From assembly GCA_030824515.1 (NCBI GenBank), contig JAVBXN010000008.1:62001-126000 (forward strand): DNA of 64,000 nt. Reading direction: 5' to 3'. A model generated the notes under the pieces. It saw only the letters and a program-made list of their open reading frames with translations. It was not told the origin of the DNA and made no database searches. The position numbers and the translations under genes were made by a program. The stretch comes from Pelobacter sp. GTDB taxonomy: Bacteria; Desulfobacterota; Desulfuromonadia; Geobacterales; Pseudopelobacteraceae. Shown piece by piece: positions 43,273 through 52,060 of this stretch. The stretch's first letter is position 1, and the number at the start of each line of letters is the position of its first letter.

Positions 43273-45258
43273 CTATTCAACTGACGGTTCGAACAACCGG
43301 CCGGCCACCGCCAGCTGTTCGGGCGTCCCCAGCAGCAGCAGGATATCGTCAACCTGCAGTTCCCAGACCGGGTCGGGGTTCGGAACCACCTCTTCACCCC
43401 GTTTGATGACCAGCACCGAGGCGCCTGACATCTTTCTGATGGTGCCTTCCCGCAACCCCTCCCCCTCCAGCTGCGACCTGGTTTTAACCCGGTATGTGGC
43501 GATTTCGGCTCCCGACAGATACCCGCTGATGCCTACCGCATGGCTGTGTCGCCTGCTCATGGAGCGCAGCATGTCGTAGCCGTCGCTGCGCACCTCGGCA
43601 ATGCAGCGCTCTATGTCGGAATGGGGCACCATGTAATTCCGCAGCACGCGCGAGAGAATCTCGATCGAAGTTTCGAACTCCTCCGGTATGACCTCGTTGA
43701 CACCCAGCTTGTAAAGCGGCTCGACCTCCAGCAGATAGCGGGTTCTGACAATGATGTGCAGCGCAGGGTTCAGCTGGCGGGCAAGTGATGCCACCCTCCT
43801 GCTGGCGGCGGCATCCGAAATTGCTACAACCATGCCACGGGCCTTGGCAATCTGTGCATGTTCCAGCACTTCCAGCTTGGAGGCGTCTCCAAACATGATA
43901 TGCTGTCCCTTTTTGCCCTCTTTTTTCACGGTAAAGGGATTGGTTTCAATCACGATATGCTGAATTTTCAGGTTTTTCAGTACCCGGGCCAGGTTCTTGC
44001 CGTTAATACCGTAACCCACGATGATGACATGGTCGTTCAAAAGCACCGGTTTCTCATGTTGCGACAACACCCCCCTGCCGCGGGTCAGTTTGTGCGGCAG
44101 CCAGGCAACGATCCGGTCCGCCAGTGGCGAGGCAAATTTGAGACAGACCGGAGTCAAACCCATCGTCGCAATCGAAGCCGCCAGGAATATCTGGTAATAC
44201 TCCGGTGTAAGCAGCCCGAATTTGACTCCGGCCTGGGAGAGAACGAAAGAGAACTCGCCAATCTGGGCCAGGGAGAGCGCGGCGATGATCGCGATCCGCA
44301 TCGGCACCCCCAGCGTCAGGGCCGCAGCGGTGGTTATCAGCGTCTTGATCAGCACGATCGTCAGCACCAGGGAAGCTGTCAAAAGCGGATACCTGACCAG
44401 GATGGCCGGGTCCAGCAGCATGCCCACCGAGATGAAGAACAGACTCATGAATGCTTCCCGGAAGGGGATGATGTCGCTCAGGGCCTGGTGGCTGTATTCG
44501 GACTCGGAGATCGCCAGACCGGCGATGAATGCGCCCAGCGCCAGCGACAAACCGGCCAGGGCGGTCAGCCAGGCCGTCCCAAGCCCGATGAAGATGATCG
44601 TCAGGATGAAGAGCTCCCTGCTCCTGGTCTTTACCACCTGCTTGAAGATCCACGGCACCAGGAAGCGCGCGCCGTAATGGGCCGCCAGAACCACTGCGGC
44701 CGCCTTGCCGCCGATGATCAGGATACCCCGCATACCATCCCCGCCTCCCGCCAGAAGCGGAATCAGCAGCATCAGCGGCACGATGCAGAGATCCTGGAAG
44801 ATCAGGATGCCCATCGCCATCTTGCCGTGGGGAGCGTCGGCCTGACCGGCATCGATCAGCAGCTTCATCAGGATCGCGGTGCTGGAAAGCGCCACCAGGA
44901 AACCGAAAAAAACCGCCTGGTTGAGCGGAAAGCCGAAAGCCGCGCCAAAAGCCGCCACCGCCAGGATCGTAACCAGGACCTGCAGTCCGCCCCCCCACAG
45001 CACCAGGTGTTTTATCCGCATCAACTCCTTCAGCGACAGTTCGATGCCGATCGTGAACAGCAGCAGCACCACGCCGATCTCGGCCATCTGCTCGACCTGG
45101 TGGGTGTTCTTGATGAACGCCAGCGCATGCGGACCGGCCAGGATGCCGGTAACCAGAAAACCGATGATGGAAGGGAATTTCAAACGCCGGAACAGCACCA
45201 CCGTCACCAACGCCAGGCCAAAGAGGATCTCTATGTCTTTGAGCGCTTCATACGGCAT
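43273..45258 (-). CDS. CPA2 cation:proton antiporter with RCK (TrkA) domains
   Basis: A 661-residue protein of the KefB/KefC type. About 12 membrane segments form the exchanger (1-390), with LFTIGIELS, the LSSTAILMKLL segment and LALGAFIAGLAISES. A TrkA-N domain (VIIVGYGINGKNLARVL, near 405) and a C-terminal TrkA-C domain follow, so nucleotides or glutathione adducts may gate it. The likely ion is K or Na. GGGAG lies seven bases before the ATG at 45258, and the preceding gene ends only four bases upstream. Confidence 0.9.
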   Translation of the reverse strand: MPYEALKDIEILFGLALVTVVLFRRLKFPSIIGFLVTGILAGPHALAFIKNTHQVEQMAEIGVVLLLFTIGIELSLKELMRIKHLVLWGGGLQVLVTILAVAAFGAAFGFPLNQAVFFGFLVALSSTAILMKLLIDAGQADAPHGKMAMGILIFQDLCIVPLMLLIPLLAGGGDGMRGILIIGGKAAAVVLAAHYGARFLVPWIFKQVVKTRSRELFILTIIFIGLGTAWLTALAGLSLALGAFIAGLAISESEYSHQALSDIIPFREAFMSLFFISVGMLLDPAILVRYPLLTASLVLTIVLIKTLITTAAALTLGVPMRIAIIAALSLAQIGEFSFVLSQAGVKFGLLTPEYYQIFLAASIATMGLTPVCLKFASPLADRIVAWLPHKLTRGRGVLSQHEKPVLLNDHVIIVGYGINGKNLARVLKNLKIQHIVIETNPFTVKKEGKKGQHIMFGDASKLEVLEHAQIAKARGMVVAISDAAASRRVASLARQLNPALHIIVRTRYLLEVEPLYKLGVNEVIPEEFETSIEILSRVLRNYMVPHSDIERCIAEVRSDGYDMLRSMSRRHSHAVGISGYLSGAEIATYRVKTRSQLEGEGLREGTIRKMSGASVLVIKRGEEVVPNPDPVWELQVDDILLLLGTPEQLAVAGRLFEPSVE

Positions 45259-45262
45259 CAAG

Positions 45263-45754
45263 CTACTCCCTGATCTCCTGGCCGGGGCTGACGAAGGAGA
45301 TACCCTGCCCTGAAGTGGCGCCGATCATCACGCACTCGATGACCGGGGTATTGACAACCCTGTCGGCGCTCCACCGGACGATGAAGTTGGCTCCAAAGCC
45401 GCCGCTGGCATCCTTTTCCTCGATATGGACGAAGGTGGAGGCCAAAGGCCCCAGGCTGAGCGGCTTGTCCAGGTAGCGCCGGATCATGCGGCCGTTGGTA
45501 TCGTAATAGTCAATCGACGTGATCCTGATGGGCGCCGCCAGGTCGGTGCTGCGCAAGCTCAATGTCGTGGCCAGCTGGAAGGGGAGCTTCTTTGGCCCGG
45601 TAAATACGTTGGAATAGGCCGGCACGTAAACGGTCTGCCCCTTTGACAGGCGAATTCCGGACTCTGACGCCCAGGATTTATCCGGAAGGGTCCAGCACAG
45701 CAGAGAGAGCATCACAACCGGGATTGCACCCATGAACAAGTTTCGGTAGCACAT
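45263..45754 (-). CDS. DUF3124 exported protein
   Basis: A 163-residue protein of the DUF3124 family. A hydrophobic leader (about 8-30, ending SWASES) is followed by a beta-rich domain with GQTVYVPAYSNVF, TSIDYYDTNGRMIRRYL and VIECVMIGATSGQGISF. The family function is unknown. It is four bases from the CPA2 antiporter start and 50 bases after the UPF0182 gene, so it is probably a periplasmic accessory of one of them. Confidence 0.82.
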   Translation of the reverse strand: MCYRNLFMGAIPVVMLSLLCWTLPDKSWASESGIRLSKGQTVYVPAYSNVFTGPKKLPFQLATTLSLRSTDLAAPIRITSIDYYDTNGRMIRRYLDKPLSLGPLASTFVHIEEKDASGGFGANFIVRWSADRVVNTPVIECVMIGATSGQGISFVSPGQEIRE

Positions 45755-45804
45755 CAGGATTTTCCCTTTCAGTCCATCTTCGACATTTGCGAGATTGTCA
45801 AAAT

Positions 45805-48477
45805 CTATCGTGACAGTTGTTTCAGCACCTGCTCCAGCTTGCGCAACTCTTCGCCATAACCGGCCCAGTTGCCCTGGCGCTGCAGGGTCATAGCCTTCTC
45901 ATAAATGCTCATCGCCTCCCTGGCCAGTGACGCCGGTGGCGTTTTCGAATCGGTTTCCACCGCCACGGTGGCGGCTGCAACCGTTTTTTTGCCACCAAAG
46001 AGTCGCTGCAGCGCCAGTTCCAGGTTTTCCTCCATCACCACCTGATCCCCGAAAGCGACAATCACCCGTTTCAGTTCCGGCAGGCCGGCCTTGTCGGCCG
46101 CAAGAAACAGCGGCTGGACGTAGAGCAGCGATTTTTCGATTGGAATTACCAACAGGCTGCCACGGATGACCTCGGAACCGCGCTGGTTCCAGAGCGTCAA
46201 CTGCTGGGAGATGAAGGAGTCCTGGTTGATGCGGGCGTCGATCTGTTTCGGGCCGTAGATCAAACGGTCGCGCGGGAAAGTATAGGCCCGGATTTTACCG
46301 TAATTTTCTCCGTCGCAGCGTGCCGTCAGCCAGGCCGCCAGGTTATCCCGTTTGGAGGGGGTAAACGGCAGCAGCAGTATGTACTCCTCCACCTTTTCAC
46401 CGGGCAGCTTCATGATCGTGTAGTAGGGTTCCATCGGCTTTTCGCCCAGGGCCGGAACCTGCCAGAGGTTCTCCTTGTTGTAGAAAACCTTGGGATCGGT
46501 CATGTGGTAGGCGGCAAACATGGCCGCCTGCAACTGCAGGAACTGGTGCGGGTAACGGACATGCCGGCGCAGATCTTCCGGCATGGCGCTCAGCGGCTTG
46601 AACAGGTCCGGAAAAATGCGGGCATAGACCTTCACCAGCACATCGTTCGGATCACTGATGTAAAAGCCGACCGAGCCGTCGTAGGCATCCACAACCGCCT
46701 TGACCGAATTGCGCATATAGTTGATACCGCCCGTGAGCGGCTTTGAGCAGGGTAACCGGTTCGAATAGGTGTAGGCATCTACGATCCATTTCAGGCGGCC
46801 CTTTTCGTCCACCACCATGTAGGGATCGCCGTCGAAACGGAGAAAGGGCGCGATCGCCCTGACCCGCTCGTTGATATTGCGGTTGTAGATAATCCGGCTC
46901 TTGGCGGTGATATCCGAAGAGAGCAAAATCTTTTCCGTTTTGAATTTGGCGGCAAAGAGCGCTTTTTTAAGCAGGGAATCGATCGGCACCCCGCCTTTTC
47001 CGGCGTAGGTGGTATTGATATTGCCGGTGGCGGTCGGATAGCTGAATTCCGGAACCTTGGTCCCGACGACCACATAGTCGTTGGAGAGTTCACCGAAATA
47101 GATCTCTGGCCGGGTGACCTTGATATCGGCCAGGCTGACGGCCGGGATGTCCTTGACGAAAAACTCCGGAAGCCCTTCCTTGCTGATCCTGCTGACCGGC
47201 CCGAAGGTGATGCCGTTACCATGGGTAAAGATCAGGCGTTCGTTGATCCAGTTTTTGCTGGGAAGGTCGGCGTATGACAGTTCGCGCGGCGAAAGCATCA
47301 CCTGGGAATACTGGCCGTTGACCTTGTAGCGGTCATTATCAACATCGAAAAACTTGTAATAGGTCCGGATCTGCTGCAGCTGACTGTAGGTTTTGAGCAG
47401 CGGAGCATGATCCCAGAGACGGATGTTCTTGATGGTGGCATCGTTGTTGGCTATATCAACGGCGGATAACCTGGTGTCCACATCGAAAGGCACCGTTTCG
47501 ATCTTGTCCAGATCATAGCCGAAACGGGTAAACTTGAGATTATTTTCGATATAGGGCATTTCCAGCGCCAACTCGTTGGGAGCAACCTTGAATTTCTGCA
47601 GCACCCCGGGATAAACCCGGATACCGATCAGGTACAAAGCAACCACGATAACCGGCGGCAGCAGCGCCAGACGCCAGGACCCCTTCCAGATTCCGGCCGC
47701 CAGCAACACGCCGGCAACAGGCGTCAGGAAGGCAAGCGCCCGGTAGGTCAAAAGTCGCGAGTTGACATCAACATAGCCCGCGCCATAAAAGGCGTTGTTG
47801 TTGGAATACAGCAGCCTGAAGCCGTCCAGGTAGAAGCCGGCGGCGATCACGCAGGCGAAGAGCCCGGCCAGAACCGCCAGGTGCCGGCGGACTTTTTCAT
47901 CAACCGCAGCGCCGCGCTCGGTCAGGGTGATACCGCCCCGGACATAGTACACGACAGCGGTCATGACCGTGGTTGACAGCAGCAGGAAGCTGGCGAAAGC
48001 CTTGAGCATTTCCAGGAACGGCAGGCTGAACAGGTAGAAACCGAGATCCTTTCCGATAACCGGATCAACCGTTCCGACCGTGACTCTGTTGGTGAAAAGC
48101 AACAGTTCTTCCCAGCGCATCGCACCCCACTGGCCGGCAAACAGGGCCAGGGCGACACAGGCCAGGAGACCCAGCGGCCTGACAAATCGCTGGGCCTCGC
48201 CCCGAGGCAGCCTGATACTGCCGGCTTCGATGAACATGCCGGCGTATGGAAACGCGGCTCTGCCGGCAAGCCGCAGGTTGATCAGCGCAAAACCGAACAG
48301 CAGAACAGCAAAGAACACTCCTGCAATTGTCTGTGAATAAACCGTTGTGGTAAACACCGACGAGAAACCGGTCTCCACGAAAAAGAGCCAATCGCTGTAA
48401 AAATTCAACAGGTACGAAAGCAGTGGGAAAATCAGGGAAACAATGATCAGTATCAGAATGAACTTGTTCTTAAGCAT
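45805..48477 (-). CDS. UPF0182 family large membrane protein
   Basis: An 890-residue protein of the UPF0182 (COG1615) family. Six or seven membrane segments lie within the first 290 residues, followed by a soluble region with NNNAFYGAGYVDVNSRLLTYR, EMPYIENNLKFTRFGYDL, TYSQLQQIRTYYKF and HGNGITFGPVSRIS, all typical. The last 100 residues include a charged helix. Its biochemical function is unknown. It is the largest gene of the minus-strand run. A five-base hairpin (48528-48543) with no T-run lies upstream. Confidence 0.92.
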   Translation of the reverse strand: MLKNKFILILIIVSLIFPLLSYLLNFYSDWLFFVETGFSSVFTTTVYSQTIAGVFFAVLLFGFALINLRLAGRAAFPYAGMFIEAGSIRLPRGEAQRFVRPLGLLACVALALFAGQWGAMRWEELLLFTNRVTVGTVDPVIGKDLGFYLFSLPFLEMLKAFASFLLLSTTVMTAVVYYVRGGITLTERGAAVDEKVRRHLAVLAGLFACVIAAGFYLDGFRLLYSNNNAFYGAGYVDVNSRLLTYRALAFLTPVAGVLLAAGIWKGSWRLALLPPVIVVALYLIGIRVYPGVLQKFKVAPNELALEMPYIENNLKFTRFGYDLDKIETVPFDVDTRLSAVDIANNDATIKNIRLWDHAPLLKTYSQLQQIRTYYKFFDVDNDRYKVNGQYSQVMLSPRELSYADLPSKNWINERLIFTHGNGITFGPVSRISKEGLPEFFVKDIPAVSLADIKVTRPEIYFGELSNDYVVVGTKVPEFSYPTATGNINTTYAGKGGVPIDSLLKKALFAAKFKTEKILLSSDITAKSRIIYNRNINERVRAIAPFLRFDGDPYMVVDEKGRLKWIVDAYTYSNRLPCSKPLTGGINYMRNSVKAVVDAYDGSVGFYISDPNDVLVKVYARIFPDLFKPLSAMPEDLRRHVRYPHQFLQLQAAMFAAYHMTDPKVFYNKENLWQVPALGEKPMEPYYTIMKLPGEKVEEYILLLPFTPSKRDNLAAWLTARCDGENYGKIRAYTFPRDRLIYGPKQIDARINQDSFISQQLTLWNQRGSEVIRGSLLVIPIEKSLLYVQPLFLAADKAGLPELKRVIVAFGDQVVMEENLELALQRLFGGKKTVAAATVAVETDSKTPPASLAREAMSIYEKAMTLQRQGNWAGYGEELRKLEQVLKQLSR

Positions 48478-48557
48478 GCTGTATCCCTCTGTTATTCACA
48501 TCCAAAATCATTTGCGCTTCATGAACGCCCCCATTTAAGGGGGAGGAATTTCACAGC

Positions 48558-48992
48558 TCAACGGTTATAAGGGTTGGAAGAACTGTCGGCCCGTCTTTTC
48601 TTGATAAAGCGGTAAATCAGGTAGCCGAGCCCGGCCAGCAGGGCAATCTCAAACAGGCCGATTCCGCCGCCGCCTCCCATGCCGCCTGCTCCTGCGCCGG
48701 CAATACCGCTGAACAGCATGCTGCCCAGCATGCCGCCCATGATCCCGCCGGCCATGCTTCTCATGAAACCACCACCGGCCTGCTGCTGGAATGCGCCGGG
48801 CGCTGGCGTGGCCTGCCGCGGCTGGCTGGTCTGATAGGTGGGGCTGGCCGGTCTGGAATAGCTGCGCGAACCGCGGCTGCCCATGGAGCGGCTGCCGCCG
48901 GCCCGAGCGTCGGCATTGAGTTCCAGCACGCTGATGCTTAGAAACAGTACCGCCGCCATGATCGTGAATACTTTGACAACTCGATTTTTCAA
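48558..48992 (-). CDS. Gly/Met-rich membrane protein (short Tim44-like leader type)
   Basis: A 144-residue protein. A signal-like hydrophobic segment (about 8-25) precedes an Arg/Ser-rich stretch, a Gln/Pro region, a Gly/Met-rich segment (about 75-110) and a membrane helix (about 112-128) with a basic tail (IKKRR). This organisation matches the N-terminal part of bacterial Tim44-like proteins, but the Tim44 domain is absent. The start is a TTG with GGAG seven bases upstream. It lies 41 bases after terC and 80 bases before the UPF0182 gene. Confidence 0.7.
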   Translation of the reverse strand: MKNRVVKVFTIMAAVLFLSISVLELNADARAGGSRSMGSRGSRSYSRPASPTYQTSQPRQATPAPGAFQQQAGGGFMRSMAGGIMGGMLGSMLFSGIAGAGAGGMGGGGGIGLFEIALLAGLGYLIYRFIKKRRADSSSNPYNR

Positions 48993-49033
48993 TTTGATCT
49001 CCTCGCTTCCATCATCTCCGGCAAGTCCGGAAC

Positions 49034-49795
49034 CTACGGATTTGTAGTTCCTTCAACATCCGTTTCCACATACTGGTTGTGAAGCTTGACCGGTGTGCCC
49101 CTGCGCATGCGCAGGTTGAGCATCTCGACCAGCACCGAGAAGGCCATCGCGAAATAGATATACCCCTTGGGGATGTGCATGTCGAGCCCGTCACCGATCA
49201 GCGCCACACCGATCAGCAACAGGAAGCTGAGCGCCAGCATCTTGATGGTCGGGTGTTTTTCCACGAAAGCGCTGATCTTGCCCGAAAAGACCATCATGAA
49301 TCCGACCGCAATCACCACCGCCGTCACCATCACGAGCAGCTGACTGGCCATTCCCAGCGCGGTGATGATCGAGTCGAGTGAAAAAACAATGTCCAGCAGC
49401 AGGATCTGGACGATTACGGCTCCGAAGGTTGCTCCGGCGCCGGCGACAACATGCCCTTCATCACCTTCCAGCTTCTCGTGGATCTCCATCGTGCTCTTCC
49501 AGATCAGGAACAGCCCGCCCGAAAGCAGGATCAGATCGCGTCCGGAAATTTCGTTGCCAAGCACGGAGAACAGCGGTGAAGTCAGCCCCATCAGCCAGGT
49601 CAGCGAGAACAGCAGCGCGATGCGGATGAACATGGCCAGCCCGAGACCGACCAGCCTGGCTTTCTCCTGCTGGTGAACAGGCAGTTTCCCGGCCTGAATC
49701 GAGATAAAAATAATGTTGTCAATTCCCAGTACAATCTCAAGCGCGGTCAGTGTTACCAGCGCCATCCAAACCTGCGGGTCCGTCAACCAATCCAT
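49034..49795 (-). CDS. TerC family membrane protein (YkoY/YjbE-like)
   Basis: A 253-residue TerC protein with seven to eight membrane segments. The motif ALEIVLGIDNIIFISI near 18-33 and LLDIVFSLDSIITA near 135-148 place acidic residues in the membrane, as in the YkoY-type members that export Mn or supply it to secreted enzymes. Genes of this group are classic targets of the yybP-ykoY riboswitch, and this one is the third gene after such a riboswitch. It differs from the Alx-like TerC at 42049-42993, so the run holds two TerC subtypes. Confidence 0.92.
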   Translation of the reverse strand: MDWLTDPQVWMALVTLTALEIVLGIDNIIFISIQAGKLPVHQQEKARLVGLGLAMFIRIALLFSLTWLMGLTSPLFSVLGNEISGRDLILLSGGLFLIWKSTMEIHEKLEGDEGHVVAGAGATFGAVIVQILLLDIVFSLDSIITALGMASQLLVMVTAVVIAVGFMMVFSGKISAFVEKHPTIKMLALSFLLLIGVALIGDGLDMHIPKGYIYFAMAFSVLVEMLNLRMRRGTPVKLHNQYVETDVEGTTNP

Positions 49796-49834
49796 TGTTA
49801 CAGCCTCCCGGATTTATAAAATTAGTTCAGAATA

Positions 49835-50056
49835 TCAATCCATGCATAAATTGCGTCTTTTGGAACACCAAAGGTCAATCGCTTCTCTCATGATTTCGGA
49901 GATGCTTTTGGATGTGGTCTTTGTCAGCTTTTCCAGCGTCTTCTTTTCATTGTCGTTGATGCGCATTGAAATAACATTCTGCATCGGTTCAATTCTGTTG
50001 CGTTTCTTTTTGGATGATTTTGATTCCCTGGAAAGATTGTTTCTTGTGTAAGGCAT
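49835..50056 (-). CDS. ribbon-helix-helix DNA-binding protein
   Basis: A 73-residue basic protein. After an N-terminal Lys/Arg-rich tail, the segment QNVISMRINDNEKKTLEKLTKTTSKSISEIMREAIDLW has the strand-helix-helix pattern of CopG/Arc-type repressors. GAGGAGG stands close before the ATG at 50056. It is 57 bases from htpX and 39 bases from terC, with no adjacent toxin gene, so it may be a local regulator of this run. Confidence 0.75.
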   Translation of the reverse strand: MPYTRNNLSRESKSSKKKRNRIEPMQNVISMRINDNEKKTLEKLTKTTSKSISEIMREAIDLWCSKRRNLCMD

Positions 50057-50113
50057 TGCTTCCTCCTCTGTTGTGTGCCGGAACATTGCGGTTCCGCGGT
50101 TGTGGTTGATCTG

Positions 50114-50980
50114 TCAGTGTTGTTGATTTGCCAGTGATTCCAGTCTCGCGATACGCTCTTCCATCGGCGGATGAGTCGAGAACAGCGACATCATGCCGCC
50201 GCCGGTCAACGGATTGACGATGAACATATGCGCCGTGGCCGGCCTGGCGTCGTGAAGTGGAATTGCCTGCGATGCGTTATGCAGCTTGCGCAGCGCGCCG
50301 GCCAGAGCCAGCGGCCGTCCGCAGATCTCGGCTCCGGAAGCATCCGCCAGGTATTCACGGGAACGGGACACAGCCATCTGAATCAGCATCGCGGCAATCG
50401 GTGCAACGATCGCCATGGCCAGCGTTCCGATCAGCCCGCCGACTCCGCCGCCGTCTTCATCATCTCCCCGGCCGGCGCCGAACATCGCGCCCCACTGCAG
50501 CATGTTGCCAATCATCGAGATGGCGCCGGCAAAGGTGGCGGCGATGGTAGAGATCAGTATATCGCGATTTTTGACATGGGCCAGTTCGTGGGCCATGACC
50601 CCTTCCAGCTCATCCGGCGTGAGAATGCGCAGGATGCCTTCGGTGGCGGCCACGGCGGCATGTTCCGGGTTACGACCGGTGGCAAAGGCGTTGGGGGAAT
50701 CGTCCGGAATGATGTAAACCTTGGGCATCGGCAGCCCGGCCCGACCGGCCAAACGCTCGACCATGCCGTAGAAAGACGGATGAACCTCGCGGGTAATTTC
50801 CTGGGCGTTGTACATCTTGAGGACGATCTTGTCGGAAAACCAGTAGGAGCCGAAGTTCATCACGGCCGCCATGCCGAAGGCGATGATCATGCCTCCCTGG
50901 CCGCCGATTGCTCCACCCATCGAGACCAGTAGAATGGTAAGCAGGGAAAGAAGAATTGTTGTTTTGAAGCGGTTCATCAT
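50114..50980 (-). CDS. htpX: membrane zinc metalloprotease HtpX
   Basis: A 288-residue M48B protease that degrades damaged membrane proteins together with FtsH. Two N-terminal membrane segments (about 7-45) precede the zinc site HELAH (131-135); the third ligand Glu is in the [10 protein letters not shown] region; two more hydrophobic stretches lie between. GGAGG precedes a double ATG (50980, 50977). It is the first gene after the Mn riboswitch, whose terminator ends 44 bases upstream, an unusual partner for this riboswitch. Confidence 0.95.
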   Translation of the reverse strand: MMNRFKTTILLSLLTILLVSMGGAIGGQGGMIIAFGMAAVMNFGSYWFSDKIVLKMYNAQEITREVHPSFYGMVERLAGRAGLPMPKVYIIPDDSPNAFATGRNPEHAAVAATEGILRILTPDELEGVMAHELAHVKNRDILISTIAATFAGAISMIGNMLQWGAMFGAGRGDDEDGGGVGGLIGTLAMAIVAPIAAMLIQMAVSRSREYLADASGAEICGRPLALAGALRKLHNASQAIPLHDARPATAHMFIVNPLTGGGMMSLFSTHPPMEERIARLESLANQQH

Positions 50981-51023
50981 GACTTATATACCTCCGACGA
51001 TTTATTTGCTTCGCCGGGGTAAT

Positions 51024-51070
51024 AAAAAAGACCTTTACCCACGGCGCGATACGCATTGGATAAAGGTCTT
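51024..51070 (-). terminator. riboswitch expression-platform terminator
   Basis: On the minus strand AAGACCTTTATCC (51070-51058) pairs with GGGTAAAGGTCTT (51040-51028), followed by T-rich sequence. The first arm is also the 3' strand of the riboswitch P1 stem, so the two structures exclude each other: when metal stabilises P1 the terminator cannot form. Confidence 0.85.
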
Positions 51071-51168
51071 GCTTGCGATGATTATCGTCCCAGCCCGAGT
51101 CTTTCGACTGTGTTGACGGGCATGGGGTCAGCCATTTCTCCGGCTGATAGCTACTCCCCTTTACTGAT
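51058..51168 (-). promoter_or_regulatory. yybP-ykoY manganese riboswitch
   Basis: The minus-strand RNA has the conserved marks of this family in order: AAAGGGGAGTAGC (51162-51150), a GC hairpin, CCGTCAACA, a second helical arm and AGCAAGACCTTTA near 51073-51060. TAAAGG at the 5' end pairs with CCTTTA at the 3' end to make P1. The family binds Mn(II) (with Mg) between its two loops. The overlap of P1 with the downstream terminator predicts that Mn turns on the genes that follow, starting with htpX. Confidence 0.93.
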
Positions 51169-51172
51169 AGCT

Positions 51173-51201
51173 AATGTAATCAGCGTTGCCGGGTTTGTCA
51201 A
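51173..51201 (-). promoter_or_regulatory. promoter of the riboswitch transcript
   Basis: On the minus strand TTGACA (51201-51196) and TACATT (51178-51173) are 17 bases apart. The start site would be near 51166, right at the 5' end of the riboswitch. The promoter lies just beyond the ccsB stop (51209), so the downstream genes need not be read through from resB-ccsB. Confidence 0.65.
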
Positions 51202-51208
51202 GGGCATT

Positions 51209-52060
51209 TTATTTTCCGCCTCCATAACTGTGCAGACCGGACAGGAACAGGTTGACCCCCAGATAGCAGAAGATCGTGGCCGCGAAACCGACAATCGAGA
51301 GCCAGGCGGCCCGTTTGCCGACCCAGCCCTTGGTGATACGGGCATGCAGGAAAGCGGCATATACGAACCAGACGATCAGCGACCAGGTTTCCTTGGGGTC
51401 CCAGCTCCAGTAGGTGCCCCAGGCGTAGTTGGCCCAGGCCGCCCCGGTGATGATGCCGAGCGTCAACAGCGGAAAGCCGACCATGATCGCGCGATAGTTC
51501 AGGTCGTCCAGAACCTTGATCGGCGGGAACATGGCGATTACGCCACCGGAACTGCCGTTGCCGCCGGTTTCAAAAGCGGCCTTGATCAGGTACATGATCG
51601 ATATGCCGCAGGCCACCGCAAAGGCGGCGTAACCGAGGAAGCAGGTGATGACGTGATACAGCAGCCAGTTGCTCTGCAAAGCGGGCACCAGCGGCTCGAT
51701 GCCGGTGTTCAGCCCCAGCTGCGCCCAGGCCATGCCAAGCAGCGCAAACGGCATCACGAAGGCGCCGATCACCCGGTATTTGTATTTGATATCAAGCAGG
51801 GCATAGATCAGCACGATGGTCCAGGCAAAGAACACCACCGACTCGTACAGGTTGGAGAGCGGCGCATGCCCCACGCCCATGTCGTAGGACTCCTTCCAGC
51901 GCAGCGCAATTGCGACGGTCTGGGCCAAGAGCCCGACATAGGCGGCGATCATCCCGGCGGTGCCGAGAGTTTTGGCGCGGCTGGCCAGAAATGCGAAAAA
52001 CAGCAGCATCGAAACCAAATAGGCAAAAGTAGTTACATTAAACAAAAGTGAACTGGTCAT
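51209..52060 (-). CDS. ccsB: cytochrome c biogenesis protein CcsB/CcsA type (ResC)
   Basis: A 283-residue protein with about eight membrane segments, the haem-handling part of cytochrome c maturation system II. The tryptophan-rich WWD motif WGTYWSWDPKETW binds haem at the outer face, and flanking His residues act as ligands. With ResB it moves haem across the membrane and attaches it to CxxCH motifs. Its start overlaps the resB stop by four bases (ATGA). The naming varies (ccsA, ccsB, resC). Confidence 0.92.
   Translation of the reverse strand: MTSSLLFNVTTFAYLVSMLLFFAFLASRAKTLGTAGMIAAYVGLLAQTVAIALRWKESYDMGVGHAPLSNLYESVVFFAWTIVLIYALLDIKYKYRVIGAFVMPFALLGMAWAQLGLNTGIEPLVPALQSNWLLYHVITCFLGYAAFAVACGISIMYLIKAAFETGGNGSSGGVIAMFPPIKVLDDLNYRAIMVGFPLLTLGIITGAAWANYAWGTYWSWDPKETWSLIVWFVYAAFLHARITKGWVGKRAAWLSIVGFAATIFCYLGVNLFLSGLHSYGGGK

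Noticed and set aside
43858-45273. A 471-codon Gln/His/Arg-rich frame opposite the CPA2 antiporter
   Set aside because: Composition bias of a GC-rich antisense frame; the antiporter on the minus strand has clear domains and a good ribosome binding site.
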